A stretch of DNA of 64,000 bases from Metaphire vulgaris (lineage: Eukaryota > Annelida > Clitellata > Crassiclitellata > Megascolecidae). Where the stretch lies: assembly GCA_018105865.1 (NCBI GenBank), contig CM030862.1, forward strand, positions 4,484,062 through 4,548,061, read 5' to 3'. Shown piece by piece: positions 42,921-53,969 of this stretch. The notes under the pieces are model-generated. The model was not told where the DNA came from, searched no databases, and was given only the letters and a program-made list of their open reading frames with translations. The translations under genes and the position numbers were made by a program. The first letter of the stretch is position 1. Every line of letters starts with the position of its first letter.

Positions 42921-45900
42921 CTGAAAAGAAACAACACAAAAGACGGTCATTTGGATCGTCTTTCTCCGTAGAATGAAACCCCCGACCGACTCATGGACAC
43001 AGTCTCACAGGCGAAAGGAATAAACAATCGGAGACGATCACGTGGTCACGAATAGCTCCGTTCATCATCGCTTCTAAGCGTTCAACTGCAAGTCGATTCG
43101 AACCAAACAGAGCGTGCTGTGTCTGTTTATAGACGCGTCCGTATCAAAGACGATGAGCGTCTGTGTGTACGTTTGCGATAGAGTGTGTGTGTGTGTGTGT
43201 GTGTGTGTCCTCTTCTCTCCAACGGGCTTGCCACCGGCTATAGACGGAGTTGAACTAAAAAGAAATGTTTGTTTGCTTTTCTATAGGAAACGCCTCAGCA
43301 ATTGCTTTTGACGACGCGACTTTTGCGGTTGTCGTCGTTTCTTTCGTGAGATGCGTTCCATGGTCAGTGACAATTGGTCACAGCCACTGGCCTGTTGTGC
43401 TCATAGTCGTCTTCGGCTTCAGGAAAATAGTAAAATATGAAGAAATACTTGGCATTTAATTTTAGAAAATGCGTGAACAATTTTTTAAATCTTCTACTAG
43501 GAATCATAATGCCTTCGAGCAGTGGCGTATTTAAAATTTTGGTAAGGGGAGCCAGCCCATGGCGAATGCGAAGCGCGAGCCTATAATGGGGTCCCCAGTG
43601 GGGTCCAGGGGCAAAGCCCCTGGTGGGGTTCAGGGGGCTTCGCCCCCTGAAGCTGGCGACATTTTAAGATTTTCCAGATTAATTTTTTCTGAAAATATGC
43701 ATGATTATGTTCTTTTCATCAACATGTGCAAGCCACCTTTATTGGAGAAAAAATGGAATTCTGTGGGCTGTGACTAAGCCCTGTATGCATATTAGGCTGA
43801 AAATGTAAGCGTTTTAGACTCAAAATCTAATGTTGTCTGGCGAAATCGCTTTGAAGGTGGACCAGACGACATTTTAAAAATATCATGAACACTAAGCTAG
43901 TAAGTTCTTGGAGTAATGATTACTCCAAGAGTAAGTTACGCAAGATCATAGATGTCACGTCACACTGCTTAATAAATAAGTAAATCTAACAGTGTTCTGT
44001 TTTCTATCAGTAATGCATGACTTGACTCCTACGTGTTGTAACTTGTAACTGTTGTATAACCCCTTAAATTCCTGTTGAATTTAGCTCATTGAATAATTCT
44101 TATAAGTCCCAACGCTGGAGTGACAAGATTATAAAATTAAGATTATGGTTTAATTAGAAAACCAGAGGCATATACTCAGTGGCGGCTCCACCGGGGGGCC
44201 AGAGGGGCCGTGCCTCCCTATTGAGTGTCTGCCCCCCCAGTGCCCCCAGTTGGGACCTATACTTAATGCTACATACATTAAACAAATGGTTGCCCCCATG
44301 ATTAGAAGTTGCCACCCCAACGGCCCCCCACTTGCCAAATCCTAGAGCCGCCACTGCATATACTTGAATTAACTTTCTGTACGTACATGGGACAACTACA
44401 GCACTTGATTGGCCAGAATGGATGGGTCAGGACAGGCTAGGCCAAGACCAAAGGGGGGGCCATGGCCCAAATGGCCCAATGGTAAATACGCCACTGCCTT
44501 CGAGTCTTTGAAACTGAAAAGCCCCAGACTTGCTAGATAAGATTACTGCACTTCTTCATTAACCTCTTGCCCCCCACTAGTGGCATCGGACCAAATTCGG
44601 CTTTATAAGTAATGATGTCCCTATTCTGGGGCTCTGACTACGCCAGTACATATATAACTATAAAGACAGACAGAACAGAAAATCAATAAAATTCATGATA
44701 ATAATTCTGAGTACGTTGCATACCGATATATTAGGCTTATTGTCGGCTGACATATTAGCAGAGACAGCGGCAACACAGGACATTTCCAGTCCAATCACAT
44801 CGTCGGAGCCATTGATAAATCCAGAGAAGGCGTATTTATATAGCGCCCAAAGCGACGGCGGCGACTGTCTTCCGCTTATTTGCATTGTATTTCTGAGTCC
44901 AGGGATTCGTTCGGCTCATCAATATTCCAACAATAAATTATAATTATCGATCGATCAGAGAGGAGAAGGAGAGGCCGGTGGGTGGAGAATCCGATTGAAT
45001 CCATAAGCGGACTGTCGCTGTGATCGCCACAGCGAAAGAAATCCGGATCAGAATCCCTTCGACGCTTCATCCGATTAACGGAAGCATCCAGGATCCAGGC
45101 CAAAGGGACTGGCGCGCAACCATCAGCAGAAAAAGAGCCATTATTATGGAATGGGTGATTTTAAGCGAATTCTACTGTAAAATACCTTTCGGCGGCTGAT
45201 CGTATAGTAACCACAGACCTCGATACGAGGCATTATATAGCGCCCGATGTTACTCTAGACCACGCGCATCACTGAAACAGATTGGAAGACACGTTATATG
45301 CAATCCATCTGAATTTAGTAAGTATGTCTTAATCGAATTACCTCCGAAGTAAGATCCATCGGAGAGCGTCGTGACGATCTCTGCGTTCTTTTTGATGATG
45401 GCGACGATTCCTTCCTGGATGAAGTACATTTTCGTTCCCGTTGTTCCTTCCTTGATGACGTAATCACCGGGTAGAAAGACCTCGAACTGAAGCTTAGTTA
45501 TGACGTCAGAGACGAAGTTGTGATCCGTTTGACGAAAGAACGGGACAGCGGAAACAAGAGCGCGACAATTGTAGTTGACGATTTCCTAACAACAGCAACG
45601 ACGACGACGACGACGACTACTTAGTCACGACAGCTGTGCAGTGCATTGTGTATTGCAAGGTTTTCAAAAATGCTCTGTTCTTATTTTCCAATAATATCTG
45701 TAGCTGCAACTGCCCAAGAACGTGTGTATCGCCATCATGAGAATTAGTAAATCAGTTATGTTTTCGTTAACATTTATCAAGAATAACAATAACGTGAAAA
45801 CATTGTTCGACAATAATGCACATCAAGATGCTTCTAATAGTTGCGACGCATCAATAGAAAACTATGGGAAATTTTTAGATTCTCCAAAGTTTCGGAAAAT

Positions 45901-48900
45901 GTCAAAGAATTTCAACATCAAAAAGTAGGGTCATCAGATCCTTCCGAATTCCCTGACATTCGCATCCAATTGGCTGTTTCAAAAGAGGGAGGACGTTAGA
46001 ACGAACCTCGTGGAGACACTGGTTCACTTCGTTTAGGATTGTTGTCTCGTCGAACATCTTGCCTCTGTACCGATGTTCGTAGTAAGTTGTAATGTTGCGT
46101 CGCAATCGTCTTGGCAGCTTTCGATAGGTCATGTACTCTTCAACCTGTTTAAACTAAACGGCAGAAATTCATAAAATTTATTTCACTTCATTCGCTGCGA
46201 TTGATTGATTGATTGATTGACATCGATCGATTGACATCGGTTGATTGATTGATTGGGCGCTGGCGACAACAGTTTCGCTCACATTTAATCATCAATTTGT
46301 CCAAAAGTTTCGTGAAATACAAGATCAGTAAACTCAAAATAGGTCTACATCGCTGCCGAGTTTTATCAAGCCTAGTTAAAATTTGACAAAGCTATTGCCA
46401 AAATAAAAAGGTTTTTGTTTTTATGGCTCACAGAGTATTTTTAATTAATATCGTTAAAAATAGAGAAGAACGAAGCGTGCTTATAGAGTAACTTCGGCCA
46501 TCAACACCCACCGTGAGATAAAAAATTTAGTTTTACGTGTTTCGAATCACCCCCCCCCCCCACAAACACACACTAAAAGTCTAAAAGTATAACTGTTTAT
46601 AGTTGGAGAAGTCCGATTCTCAGCTGTTTTTTTAAAATGTCGACCGCAGTTCTTGACATTGGGGCATACTTTGAAGTGCGAATGCATCTCCCACCTTTTC
46701 TCGGTAGAGCCTTTTAGAGGTGTCGAACGACTGGATGACGGTGGTTGACTGTCCGACGAATATTGCATAGCACGTCGCTCCGGTCAGCATGCTGATTATG
46801 GTCAGCCAGACATCGGTGGTGCTCTGGGGCGGATAGCGGCCAAAACCAATGCACAGCATGTGTGACAGGGCCTTGAACAAAGCCCACGTGTACTGATCCA
46901 GCCAATGAGAGCTCTAGAAATCAAACGCAACGGGTCAAACTGGGATCGCACACAAACAGCTTATCGCTGCAATGTCTTGTTGGCTACAGGGATGAGATTT
47001 CTTTTTTACTTCGTCACACTATCCAAACAATTCATTTCCAGAAGCTGCTAACTTTTGAACTTGAACATGTAACAATATAAACGCCAAGATACAGTAGGTA
47101 TATATATATTTATATATATATTATAATATATAGGCCTATATATATTCTGCCTTGCTTAAAATTTTTATTTTTTTTCAGTTCTGTTTATTATTGCTAATTT
47201 ATCATTTATGGATCAATCATTAATTATCAGCTATTCAAAAACTATGTTACATATCAATTAATTATTGATGAGAATTATCCCTAATTATGATTAATAATAT
47301 TAATATTTAATTATCAATTACTTTTAAACTCTGTTAGGCCTACCTATCAATTATTTATTGATGGAAAGTTCAGGTCTACTAAAATTCTTCCGATGATCTT
47401 ATTATGATAGTCACTCTATTGGTCCTTGATCGCAAAGAGAACTTTGTAACGCCATTAAAGTCTAAGAGATTAAAGGCATTTTCTAATAGGAAATTTAGAA
47501 GTAAGAACCTGGAGGCCTTCTATGGCGGCCCAGCTGTCGCGAGGGAAGTCCTGTAGCATAGGAACCAGCCACTGGAGACATCCGTTCCAATGGCCGAGAA
47601 GCAGAATCACAAAAACCAAGTTAAAGACTCGCATGAACCTCCCGGCCACAGTCAACAGCTGACAACAAACAAATTACAAAGGTAGACAATCAGACAGACA
47701 GAACAAAAGAAAAAGACAGACAGAGGCTGAGTGAAGAATAGAGACAGCGAGACAGAGAGACAGCGAGACATACTCCTGGCAGTCTAGAATTACTCTAGTC
47801 GCTTTAAAATATTGAGAAATGATAAAATAACGAATAGATTTTTTTATAGTAATTCGCTCTAAGAGCTAAACGAATACTGGACAATAATCTCGATATCCGT
47901 CGTTATCCCTGTTTAGGTCCTTTAGCTGTCTGCTTCCATCCGTCTCTACACATCGGCTTTATCGTCGTAATGCTAAGTTGACTGAGATACGCTCATCCGA
48001 TGAGAAGCTCTGGACTGCAGAAGCCTCGCAAACGATTTATAATGCGCATTTATGAAACAGCTATCCACTGAATAACGCTCTATTCCAACTGATATCGAAG
48101 TATTGTTAAACTTCTCGAAATTAGATCAACGTAAACGAAGAACTGTAGGTCTTAAAGAAGGAAGATAAAAGACGTGTGCCATGCTGAGGTGCCTTGACCA
48201 GCTCAATGACTCAATCTGGAAAATGGACGGAAAGGCAAAAGGAGGTGACATGGAAATAGCATCTGGACATTATAAACGCTTTGCAGACTTTCTAAATAAA
48301 TGTAGGGGCCCGTGACTGCACTGCCCACAGAGACCCGGAATTTCTCTCTACCAGCCTCTCTGTCCACGTCCTGGACACTACAGTGCATGCGTAACAACAG
48401 TTCACGAAACAGATTCACGCGATTTATTTTATCTCAGAACATTTTGTAAGCTCTAAACAAACAGTAATGCCATAAATCTAAGATAGACTATGGGTAGAAC
48501 GTCATGGATTGTCAGACGAGCAAAAAATTGACACACGAATCCTGCACAACAGCTGGTGACAATGTTGCAAACTTCATTCACTAATTTTTGGTGTTTTTGG
48601 ACGTTGTTTCAAGTCTAGGGTTGCCAGCCGTCCGGCAAAAGAAGGACATGTCCTCCTTTTGGACCTCGGGTCCTCCGTCCGGCCGGCATTGGTCTGAAAT
48701 GCAAAATGTCCGGCACTTTGCTCTCATCATCTACTGACTTGAATTTCGGTCTACTTGGCCATGTTATTGGTAATTGCACACCATCACGGAAGATCAATGG
48801 TCAATGGACAAAGAAGAGAACCTAATTGCGAGGAACTTTTTTGCTTGTAAATATTTTTTATCTGATCGATGTTGTAAGTCAAGAGTTGTCAGAGGCGCGA

Positions 48901-51559
48901 TACCTTTCGCTCCGGGCGCTGGGGCAACCCTCTCTACGCCATCGAATGTGTGCTTTGTGAATTTTACGACCTATTTCCTTTGTCCAGCTTTGTCCTCCTT
49001 TGTGATCTCTGGTGTCCTCCTTTTGATATGGAGGTATCTGGCAACCGGTATCCGGACGTTTCATCTCAGGACGATTCATCTCAGGACGATTCATATCAGG
49101 ACGATTCATCTCAGGACGATTCATCTCAGGACGATTCATCTCAGGACGATTCATCTCAGGACGATTCATCTCAGGACGATTCAACGCGGAAGATTCATCT
49201 AAATGACTATTCATCTCACGCCGTTTCATCAGGAGGACTATTCATATCGGATAAAGTTATAAGGGGTTAGGGTTGATGAAAGGTTAGGTAAGGGTCCTGA
49301 TGGGAAGGGTTAGGGTGATGAATAGTCCTCCTGATGAAACGTCCTGAGATGAATAGTCCTCCTGATGAAACGTCCTGAGATGAATAGTCTTTGAGATAAA
49401 TCGTCCGCGTTGAATCGTCCTGAGATGAATCGTTCTGAGATGAAACGTCCTGAATTCCTGGCAACCCTATATTCAAGTCTCACTGTTATCTTCCGCTGGA
49501 TTCTCAATGTCCATGTATTTTAACGCAATAGGATTACTTTTGGGGAGTGGACAAACTATCGTCAAGAAAATTTGCGGACAAATCATGAAATTTAATTTTA
49601 AAAGAAGAAATTATTTTTAAATCTCATCGCTTTAAAAAACGCAAATTTCTCCGAGAATTTTTTTAATCTGTCCTTAACGTAACGTCCTGAAAATTACTAT
49701 CTTTGAAAGGAAACTGAAAATTTACTCACCTGGCCAATATCCTGAATAAAAACAAAGCAAAAATATCAATTATCATTTATTTAAAAATGCTTCTATTACT
49801 AAAAAGGGTAAAACGATATACAGTATATATATATAAGACTAATAAGACTAGATATAAAATCTTAAACTTTGGAGCAAATTTGCAGACTATATGAGAGATA
49901 TTAGGCAATCACCTTACCCCCATAACTAAGATAAAGGTGTATTAATGATTCTGCAAGAATTCCCCACTAGTGTTGGCCTTCTCACAGCACACTCAACCCC
50001 CCTCCCATCCCAGCCCAGACCGCTGCAGACGAAGGCAGACACGCACAATCGCACAGGCCATTTAGTCCGACAAGGAGGTTTGGGGGAGCGACGATGTTTT
50101 TTTGCTCGTCAAGACTTTTTCACCAGATAATCTCTGAAAATGTCGATGTGTAGCCCCTATTGCGGAAAATGCTGGCTACGCCTCTCTACCTTGAACAAAT
50201 TGGCCCCGGGCGTCAACCAGCTTCTAGGGTTATTCTTAAGATTATCAATTTGAGGGGTGTCGGTATATTCTGGGGGTCGATCTCTGCTGAAAAAGTCTGA
50301 CAAGCAAAAAATGTCATCCCCGGCTCAACAGATTTTCCCTTCATACAATATTCTGACAATCAAAAAAGGTCATCCCTGGCTCAGATTGGGGGGTGGTGGT
50401 GTTGGGGGGTCGGTTTCAAATAGGGATTGTTGAGGATTTTAGGGGTGTAAAAATATCTCTACCAGTCTCTGCACGCGACTGTCCGCACCTTCTGTACGCT
50501 GCGTCTATTAACTCAACAGTTTGGGGCCCTCTGAGCAGACCGATGTCAGTGCGAAATTCTTGCAGAAACATTAAGAAAATGTTATCTTATTAGAGGTAAG
50601 ATGATTGTCTAATAGCTCTCTTATAGTCTGCAAATCTGCTCCAAAGTTTAAGATTCCATATCGAGTCTTGTATACACGATTTATCGACAAACTCAGTGCA
50701 AAATATCCTTTAAAAACATCTAAGGGGCTGTCCATTAATTATGTCAACAATTTGTGGGCAATGTTTGACCCCTCCCCTTGCCAACAACTGTCAACTTTCA
50801 GTTACCCCCTATAATTACGTCAAAAACGTTAGACCCCCAAAGATCAATGACAGGTCCCAATAACAATAGTATTTTTGCGGTGATGATCATTTTTCCCTGA
50901 TTTGCTCATCGAGTGTCAAAATGTGGTGGTACGTGATGACCTTTTTTGCCATGTTTTTTTCCATTGCAATAAGTAGTATTCCGTGAGATTTTTTTGATTA
51001 TTTGTAAAAAGTTACATTGTTGACGTCAACTTCTCTTGACCCCTCTCTCCCTGTCAACAACTGTCGAACTTTTTTTTAAACCCTCCCCTCTAAATTGTTG
51101 ACGTAATTAATGGACAGCCCCTAAAACAATCTCCCGGTTGTTCACAGAATGGATTATTTTATGATTTTCCGCTTTTAATTTAAGCCTAAACTCTGTTTTG
51201 AAACGTCGTTATCAGGTCGCGACAATTCTCTGCTGTTTCAGTCACTAGAAGAGACCCGCTCACTGCCTAGTCTCATTATCTCACTAATGATGTAGAAATA
51301 AAACGACATGTCATGCTTCGTTCTCGTCAGCGTCAATCCTAATTAAGTGTCATTCCAGTCACGCAGTTGTCAAATTTCACGTCAGCATCGAATCCAGTTA
51401 TTCCACAATTTTTAAGACATGCACGGACACGCACATAAATACGTATGTACTGTATGTGTACCTCTTGCCATTGATTTATGTAGCGCACAAGTCTTGAAAG
51501 TCGTAAAAGGCGAAGAAGACTGAGCAATTTGACAAGACGAAATATTCTCAAAGCTTTTC
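42718..51559 (-). CDS. HCN: HCN pacemaker channel (Ih), 3' part: S4 to cyclic-nucleotide-binding domain
   Basis: Seen: seven minus-strand exons (51462-51559, 49730-49741, 47509-47658, 46695-46913, 46007-46153, 45342-45585, 42718-42920) join in phase to about 356 residues and a TAA. Order: S4 with basic residues every third position ([20 protein letters not shown]); S4-S5 linker; S5 ([20 protein letters not shown]); pore helix and filter [11 protein letters not shown]6 ([20 protein letters not shown]); C-linker ([20 protein letters not shown]); binding domain ([30 protein letters not shown]). CIGFG corresponds to the HCN CIGYG filter, permeable to Na and K. Family knowledge: tetramers open on hyperpolarisation and are tuned by cAMP. 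S1-S3 and the N-terminus are not found up to 64000 and must lie to the right. Confidence 0.96.
43520..44496. mobile_element. hAT-type element with CAGTGGCGTATTTA ends, HCN intron
   Basis: Ends CAGTGGCGTATTTA and TAAATACGCCACTG, exact 8-bp duplication CCTTCGAG (43512-43519, 44497-44504). Includes GGGGCAAAGCCCCTGG and GGGGGCTTCGCCCCC hairpins and a nested element at 44177-44356. No transposase frame. Confidence 0.93.
44177..44356. mobile_element. Short hAT-type element nested in the 43.5-kb element
   Basis: Ends CAGTGGCGGCTCCA and TAGAGCCGCCACTG, exact 8-bp duplication CATATACT (44169-44176, 44357-44364). Same family as 5276-5465. Confidence 0.93.
44505..45341. other. HCN intron, nothing recognised
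   Basis: No element ends or coding exons. Short frames at 44658-45103 have no domain character. Confidence 0.4.
45342..45585 (-). CDS. HCN: HCN exon: end of C-linker and beta-roll of the binding domain
   Basis: Encodes [40 protein letters not shown] and LSDGSYFG, aligning with EIVNFNCRKLV and QPGDYIIREGTIGKKMYFI of vertebrate HCN. Ends in phase 1 with donor gtaatt. Confidence 0.95.
45586..46006. other. HCN intron with a short (CGA)n tract
   Basis: (CGA)n at 45598-45617; otherwise nothing recognised. Confidence 0.5.
46007..46153 (-). CDS. HCN: HCN exon: C-linker
   Basis: After acceptor ctgccgtttag the exon encodes [20 protein letters not shown] and [21 protein letters not shown] chose the upstream of two possible acceptors because it restores the conserved YKQVEQYM-like sequence. 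Confidence 0.94.
46695..46913 (-). CDS. HCN: HCN exon: pore helix, selectivity filter and S6
   Basis: Encodes [40 protein letters not shown] and the S6 [20 protein letters not shown]. 73 codons in phase 0; acceptor gatttctag, donor gtggga. Confidence 0.96.
46914..47508. other. HCN intron, AT-rich
   Basis: A TA-rich stretch at 47098-47150 and AATTAT words around 47200-47360. No element ends are recognised. Confidence 0.5.
47509..47658 (-). CDS. HCN: HCN exon: S5 and turret
   Basis: Encodes [40 protein letters not shown] and [10 protein letters not shown]. 50 codons, phase 0 at both ends. RVFNL...LLLxHWxGCLQ is the HCN S5 signature. Confidence 0.95.
47680..48600. other. HCN intron; GACAGA-rich patch and a small shared fragment
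   Basis: 47690-47770 is GACAGA/GAGACA-rich. 48304-48346 (AGGGGCCCGTGACTGCACTG, GGAATTTCTCTC) matches 26101-26145, marking a small repeat of unknown type. Confidence 0.5.
48616..49471. mobile_element. hAT-type element with TAGGGTTGCCAG ends carrying 15-bp tandem repeats
   Basis: Ends TAGGGTTGCCAG and CTGGCAACCCTA(TA) are flanked by an exact 8-bp duplication TTCAAGTC (48608-48615, 49472-49479). Inside, 49049-49190 holds about nine units near GGACGATTCATCTCA, and 49318-49455 holds similar units inverted. Confidence 0.9.
49730..49741 (-). CDS. HCN: HCN 12-nt microexon in the S4-S5 linker
   Basis: The minus strand reads tttttattcag / GATATTGGCCAG / gtgagt: good acceptor and donor around 12 bases encoding DIGQ in phase 0. 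Without it the linker between QWQE and RVFNL would have 9 residues; with it 13, the number in vertebrate HCN (IFHMTYDLASAVV). Confidence 0.85.
49742..50723. other. HCN intron with remnants of motif-bearing DNA elements
   Basis: 50090-50370 has several TGACAAGCAAAAAAxGTCATC-type motifs and a GGCTACGCCTCT end-like word. Element borders could not be resolved. Confidence 0.5.
50724..51121. mobile_element. Harbinger-like MITE with GGGGCTGTCCATTAATTA ends
   Basis: Ends GGGGCTGTCCATTAATTATG and TAATTAATGGACAGCCCC, long inverted repeats with TTGACCCCTCCC words inside, flanked by TAA on both sides. Related to 23602-23718. Confidence 0.85.
51462..51559 (-). CDS. HCN: HCN exon: S4 voltage sensor
   Basis: After acceptor cttttgtag the exon encodes [20 protein letters not shown] and [12 protein letters not shown]. 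Positive charges every third residue and SRLxRYIxQW are the HCN S4 and S4-S5 junction. It enters with two bases of a split codon and ends in phase 0 with donor gtacac. Confidence 0.96.
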
Positions 51560-51949
51560 CTACAAAAGAATCAAAATATCTCAGAAAATCATTCGAACTC
51601 AGACATTTGCTTAAATACGCAAAACACGAAGACGACTGGAGATCGTCTGTCAAATACTCTGTCGACAACGACGACGACGACGAAGATGATAATGACGACG
51701 ACTACAATGTTGTTGCAACGTTAACGACTACGCTGCGAGTGAATAGAGACAGCGGTCTCGTGCATAGGAAGAGAACACGCAAAGGTATATCCAAGAATTC
51801 TGTTAGGGAGGTGGAGGACTTAGCTTACTAGCTACAAACGGCAAGTGTCAGAGAGAGAGAGAGAAAAAGAGAGAAGAACTATGGTCATGACGAAAGAAGC
51901 ATTTACAAACAGAAGAGTTCTAATTAGAAGAAACCACAGTCGCAATCTG

Positions 51950-52380
51950 TAAAAAGAACAAATGGTCAAAACAGATTGATCGGTGACGCTCCATGGGTCA
52001 GAAACATGGACGCTTAGAAAAAGAGGACATAAAGAGACTGGAAGAATTATTCCAGATGTGGATTTGGCGAAGAATGGAAAGAAATCAAACATAAAGACAG
52101 ATAGTGAAGAGGTATGGGAGAGGATTAAAGAAAAGCCTAACAAACACAAATCATGCTAAACAAAAGACGCGGATAGGTCATGTTCTGAGAGAAGAAACAT
52201 ATTTACTAAGAGAAGTACTGAGATGGTGAAGGCGACAGGAAAAGAACAACGGGCGACCAAAGACAGTGATACTAGAGTGGATGTTTGACCATACAGCGAA
52301 TAACAAGTACTCAACCCTAAGGATAAAGGCTCAAGGAAGAGAGCAGTGGAGATGCTGAAGTATGAAACCTGTGTCTGAAC
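51950..52380 (+). pseudogene. LINE C-terminal relic
   Basis: Frameshifted translations give SETWTLRK, DIKRLEELFQMWIWRRMERN, RIGHVLREE-like and LLREVLRW words, the region after the RT of RTE-like elements (compare 9475-10025). The conserved RT core is gone. Confidence 0.7.
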
Positions 52381-52391
52381 AGAGCACCTGA

Positions 52392-52394
<3 letters not shown>

Positions 52395-52435
<41 letters not shown>
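52395..52435. repeat. (TA)n microsatellite
   Basis: About forty bases of TA dinucleotides at the end of the LINE relic. Confidence 0.93.
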
Positions 52436-52437
<2 letters not shown>

Positions 52438-52467
52438 GAATAGGAATATATGTCCTTGCGTCTCCCC

Positions 52468-52808
52468 CAGGGCCGTTTTAAGGCATGGGCATGGTAGGCA
52501 CATGCCTAGGGCTCCCGCGATAAAAGGACCCCGGCGGACCGCGAAACGTTTTTTTATTGCGTATCAATATAGGCTAGTTGTAAGCGCTCATAAACCTAAA
52601 TAATTCACTTAATCAAGCAAAATAATAGTCGACGAACTTTTTTGCTTGTCAAAATTTTCCGAATTTTGGGAATCATGGGAACCATAATCCCCCGTCGGGG
52701 AAAATCCTGGCTACGCCACTAGACATCACCGTTTTTAGGTGTTTAAAAGAAAGGTCGTCACTACTTTTTAAAAATGCCTAGGACCCCAAACTTCTTAAAA
52801 CGGCAATG
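52468..52808. mobile_element. Non-autonomous DNA element with CAGGGCCGTTTTAAG ends
   Basis: Ends CAGGGCCGTTTTAAG and CTTAAAACGGCAATG pair with two mismatches. The inside has AACTTTTTTGCTTGTCAA and CTGGCTACGCCACTAG, so another element may be nested. No clear duplication. Confidence 0.55.
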
Positions 52809-53910
52809 CCCCCTCCGTAGAGCCGTCTCTGCACGACACTGTTCGAATAACGTTAAAGTCAAAAGGGGTTGAGGCGCGCGGTTGATGGGAAAATTTAAAA
52901 GTATGGCAGACTGGCTTCTTTGAGACTTAGCCTACTACAGAGCAAGAAGAAGAGGAGCAAGACATTCAAATGAAAACCGTTGAGATTCCACTGATTTGGA
53001 CCCCTGCGCTATGGTGATGATGAGTCATCGTCCCCCTCCCCACTTCATTCATCACTTCATCTGTTGGGAAGTTCTTAATATTCTGCGATTCCCACCGGAA
53101 TCCCCAGGCTGTTTGTATTGCGTGTCAAGCGCCGATCGACTGAAGACTATTGCAACATCACAATGGCTCTATAGAAGTCCTTCTATTTCATCTGATTTCA
53201 TTTAATTTCATTTCGTCAATCTTTTTCCATTGATTGTGGCCAGTGGCTTAAGGTCAGAGGAGTTCGTGAATATCACGTGTCATTGGTCACGTGTTCATAT
53301 CGATGATTCAGACTCTCCATTTTGTCGCTCCATTTGACTTCGGCCGTCTGCGTGTTGACCGCGTCGATACTTTGCCCCTCTTTCCGTCGAATCTTCTTCT
53401 TCTCCTCCTTCGCCTTAGACTACATCTCTTAAATCTTACCGTTTTGATTTTGTGTCAGAAATCGTCCGAGTTTCTACTCTTTCATTTGACCTCTGAGCAT
53501 TTGACCAATTTTTCTTTAGATCCAATTATGTTTGCAACTCGTTCGGTGAGTGGAAGAAACGGGGGTTTCTTCTGCACGAAATACTGCCGAAGCTCTTGTA
53601 TCTGGACATAAAGCAGGTGCACTCTGCGACCCAAAGATGTTCTAAGAGCAATAGCGGTAACATGAAGCTATAAAATGCTTAAGGTTATCAAATTTGGCGA
53701 TTTATAAAATTATGAAAATTATTTTCAAAACGTCGCATAGCGAAGGGCATGGGGCAACCGCCCCCGGGCGCCGAATTGATGAGCAAAAAGTTTTATAAGA
53801 TGGCCCTTTATCACGGGAGAATGTAGATTGTGTGCAACTTAAGTAAGCGAAATTGACGAGGACCTGAAATGGACGAGAACCTTTTTGCTTGCCAGGATTT
53901 TTGGCAGTTG

Positions 53911-53913
<3 letters not shown>
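52809..53913. other. HCN upstream intron or intergenic, nothing coding recognised
   Basis: HCN S1-S3 exons were sought on the minus strand and not found. A GACGAGAACCTTTTTGCTTG motif at 53872-53891 shows DNA-element debris. Confidence 0.4.

Positions 53914-53964
<51 letters not shown>
53914..53964. repeat. (TA)n microsatellite
   Basis: About fifty bases of TA dinucleotides. Confidence 0.95.
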
Positions 53965-53966
<2 letters not shown>

Positions 53967-53969
53967 TAC

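Noticed and set aside
46007..46144. HCN C-linker exon starting at the closer acceptor (tttaaacag)
   Set aside because: That choice would delete the conserved FKQ before VEEYM; the acceptor nine bases upstream keeps phase and the family sequence.
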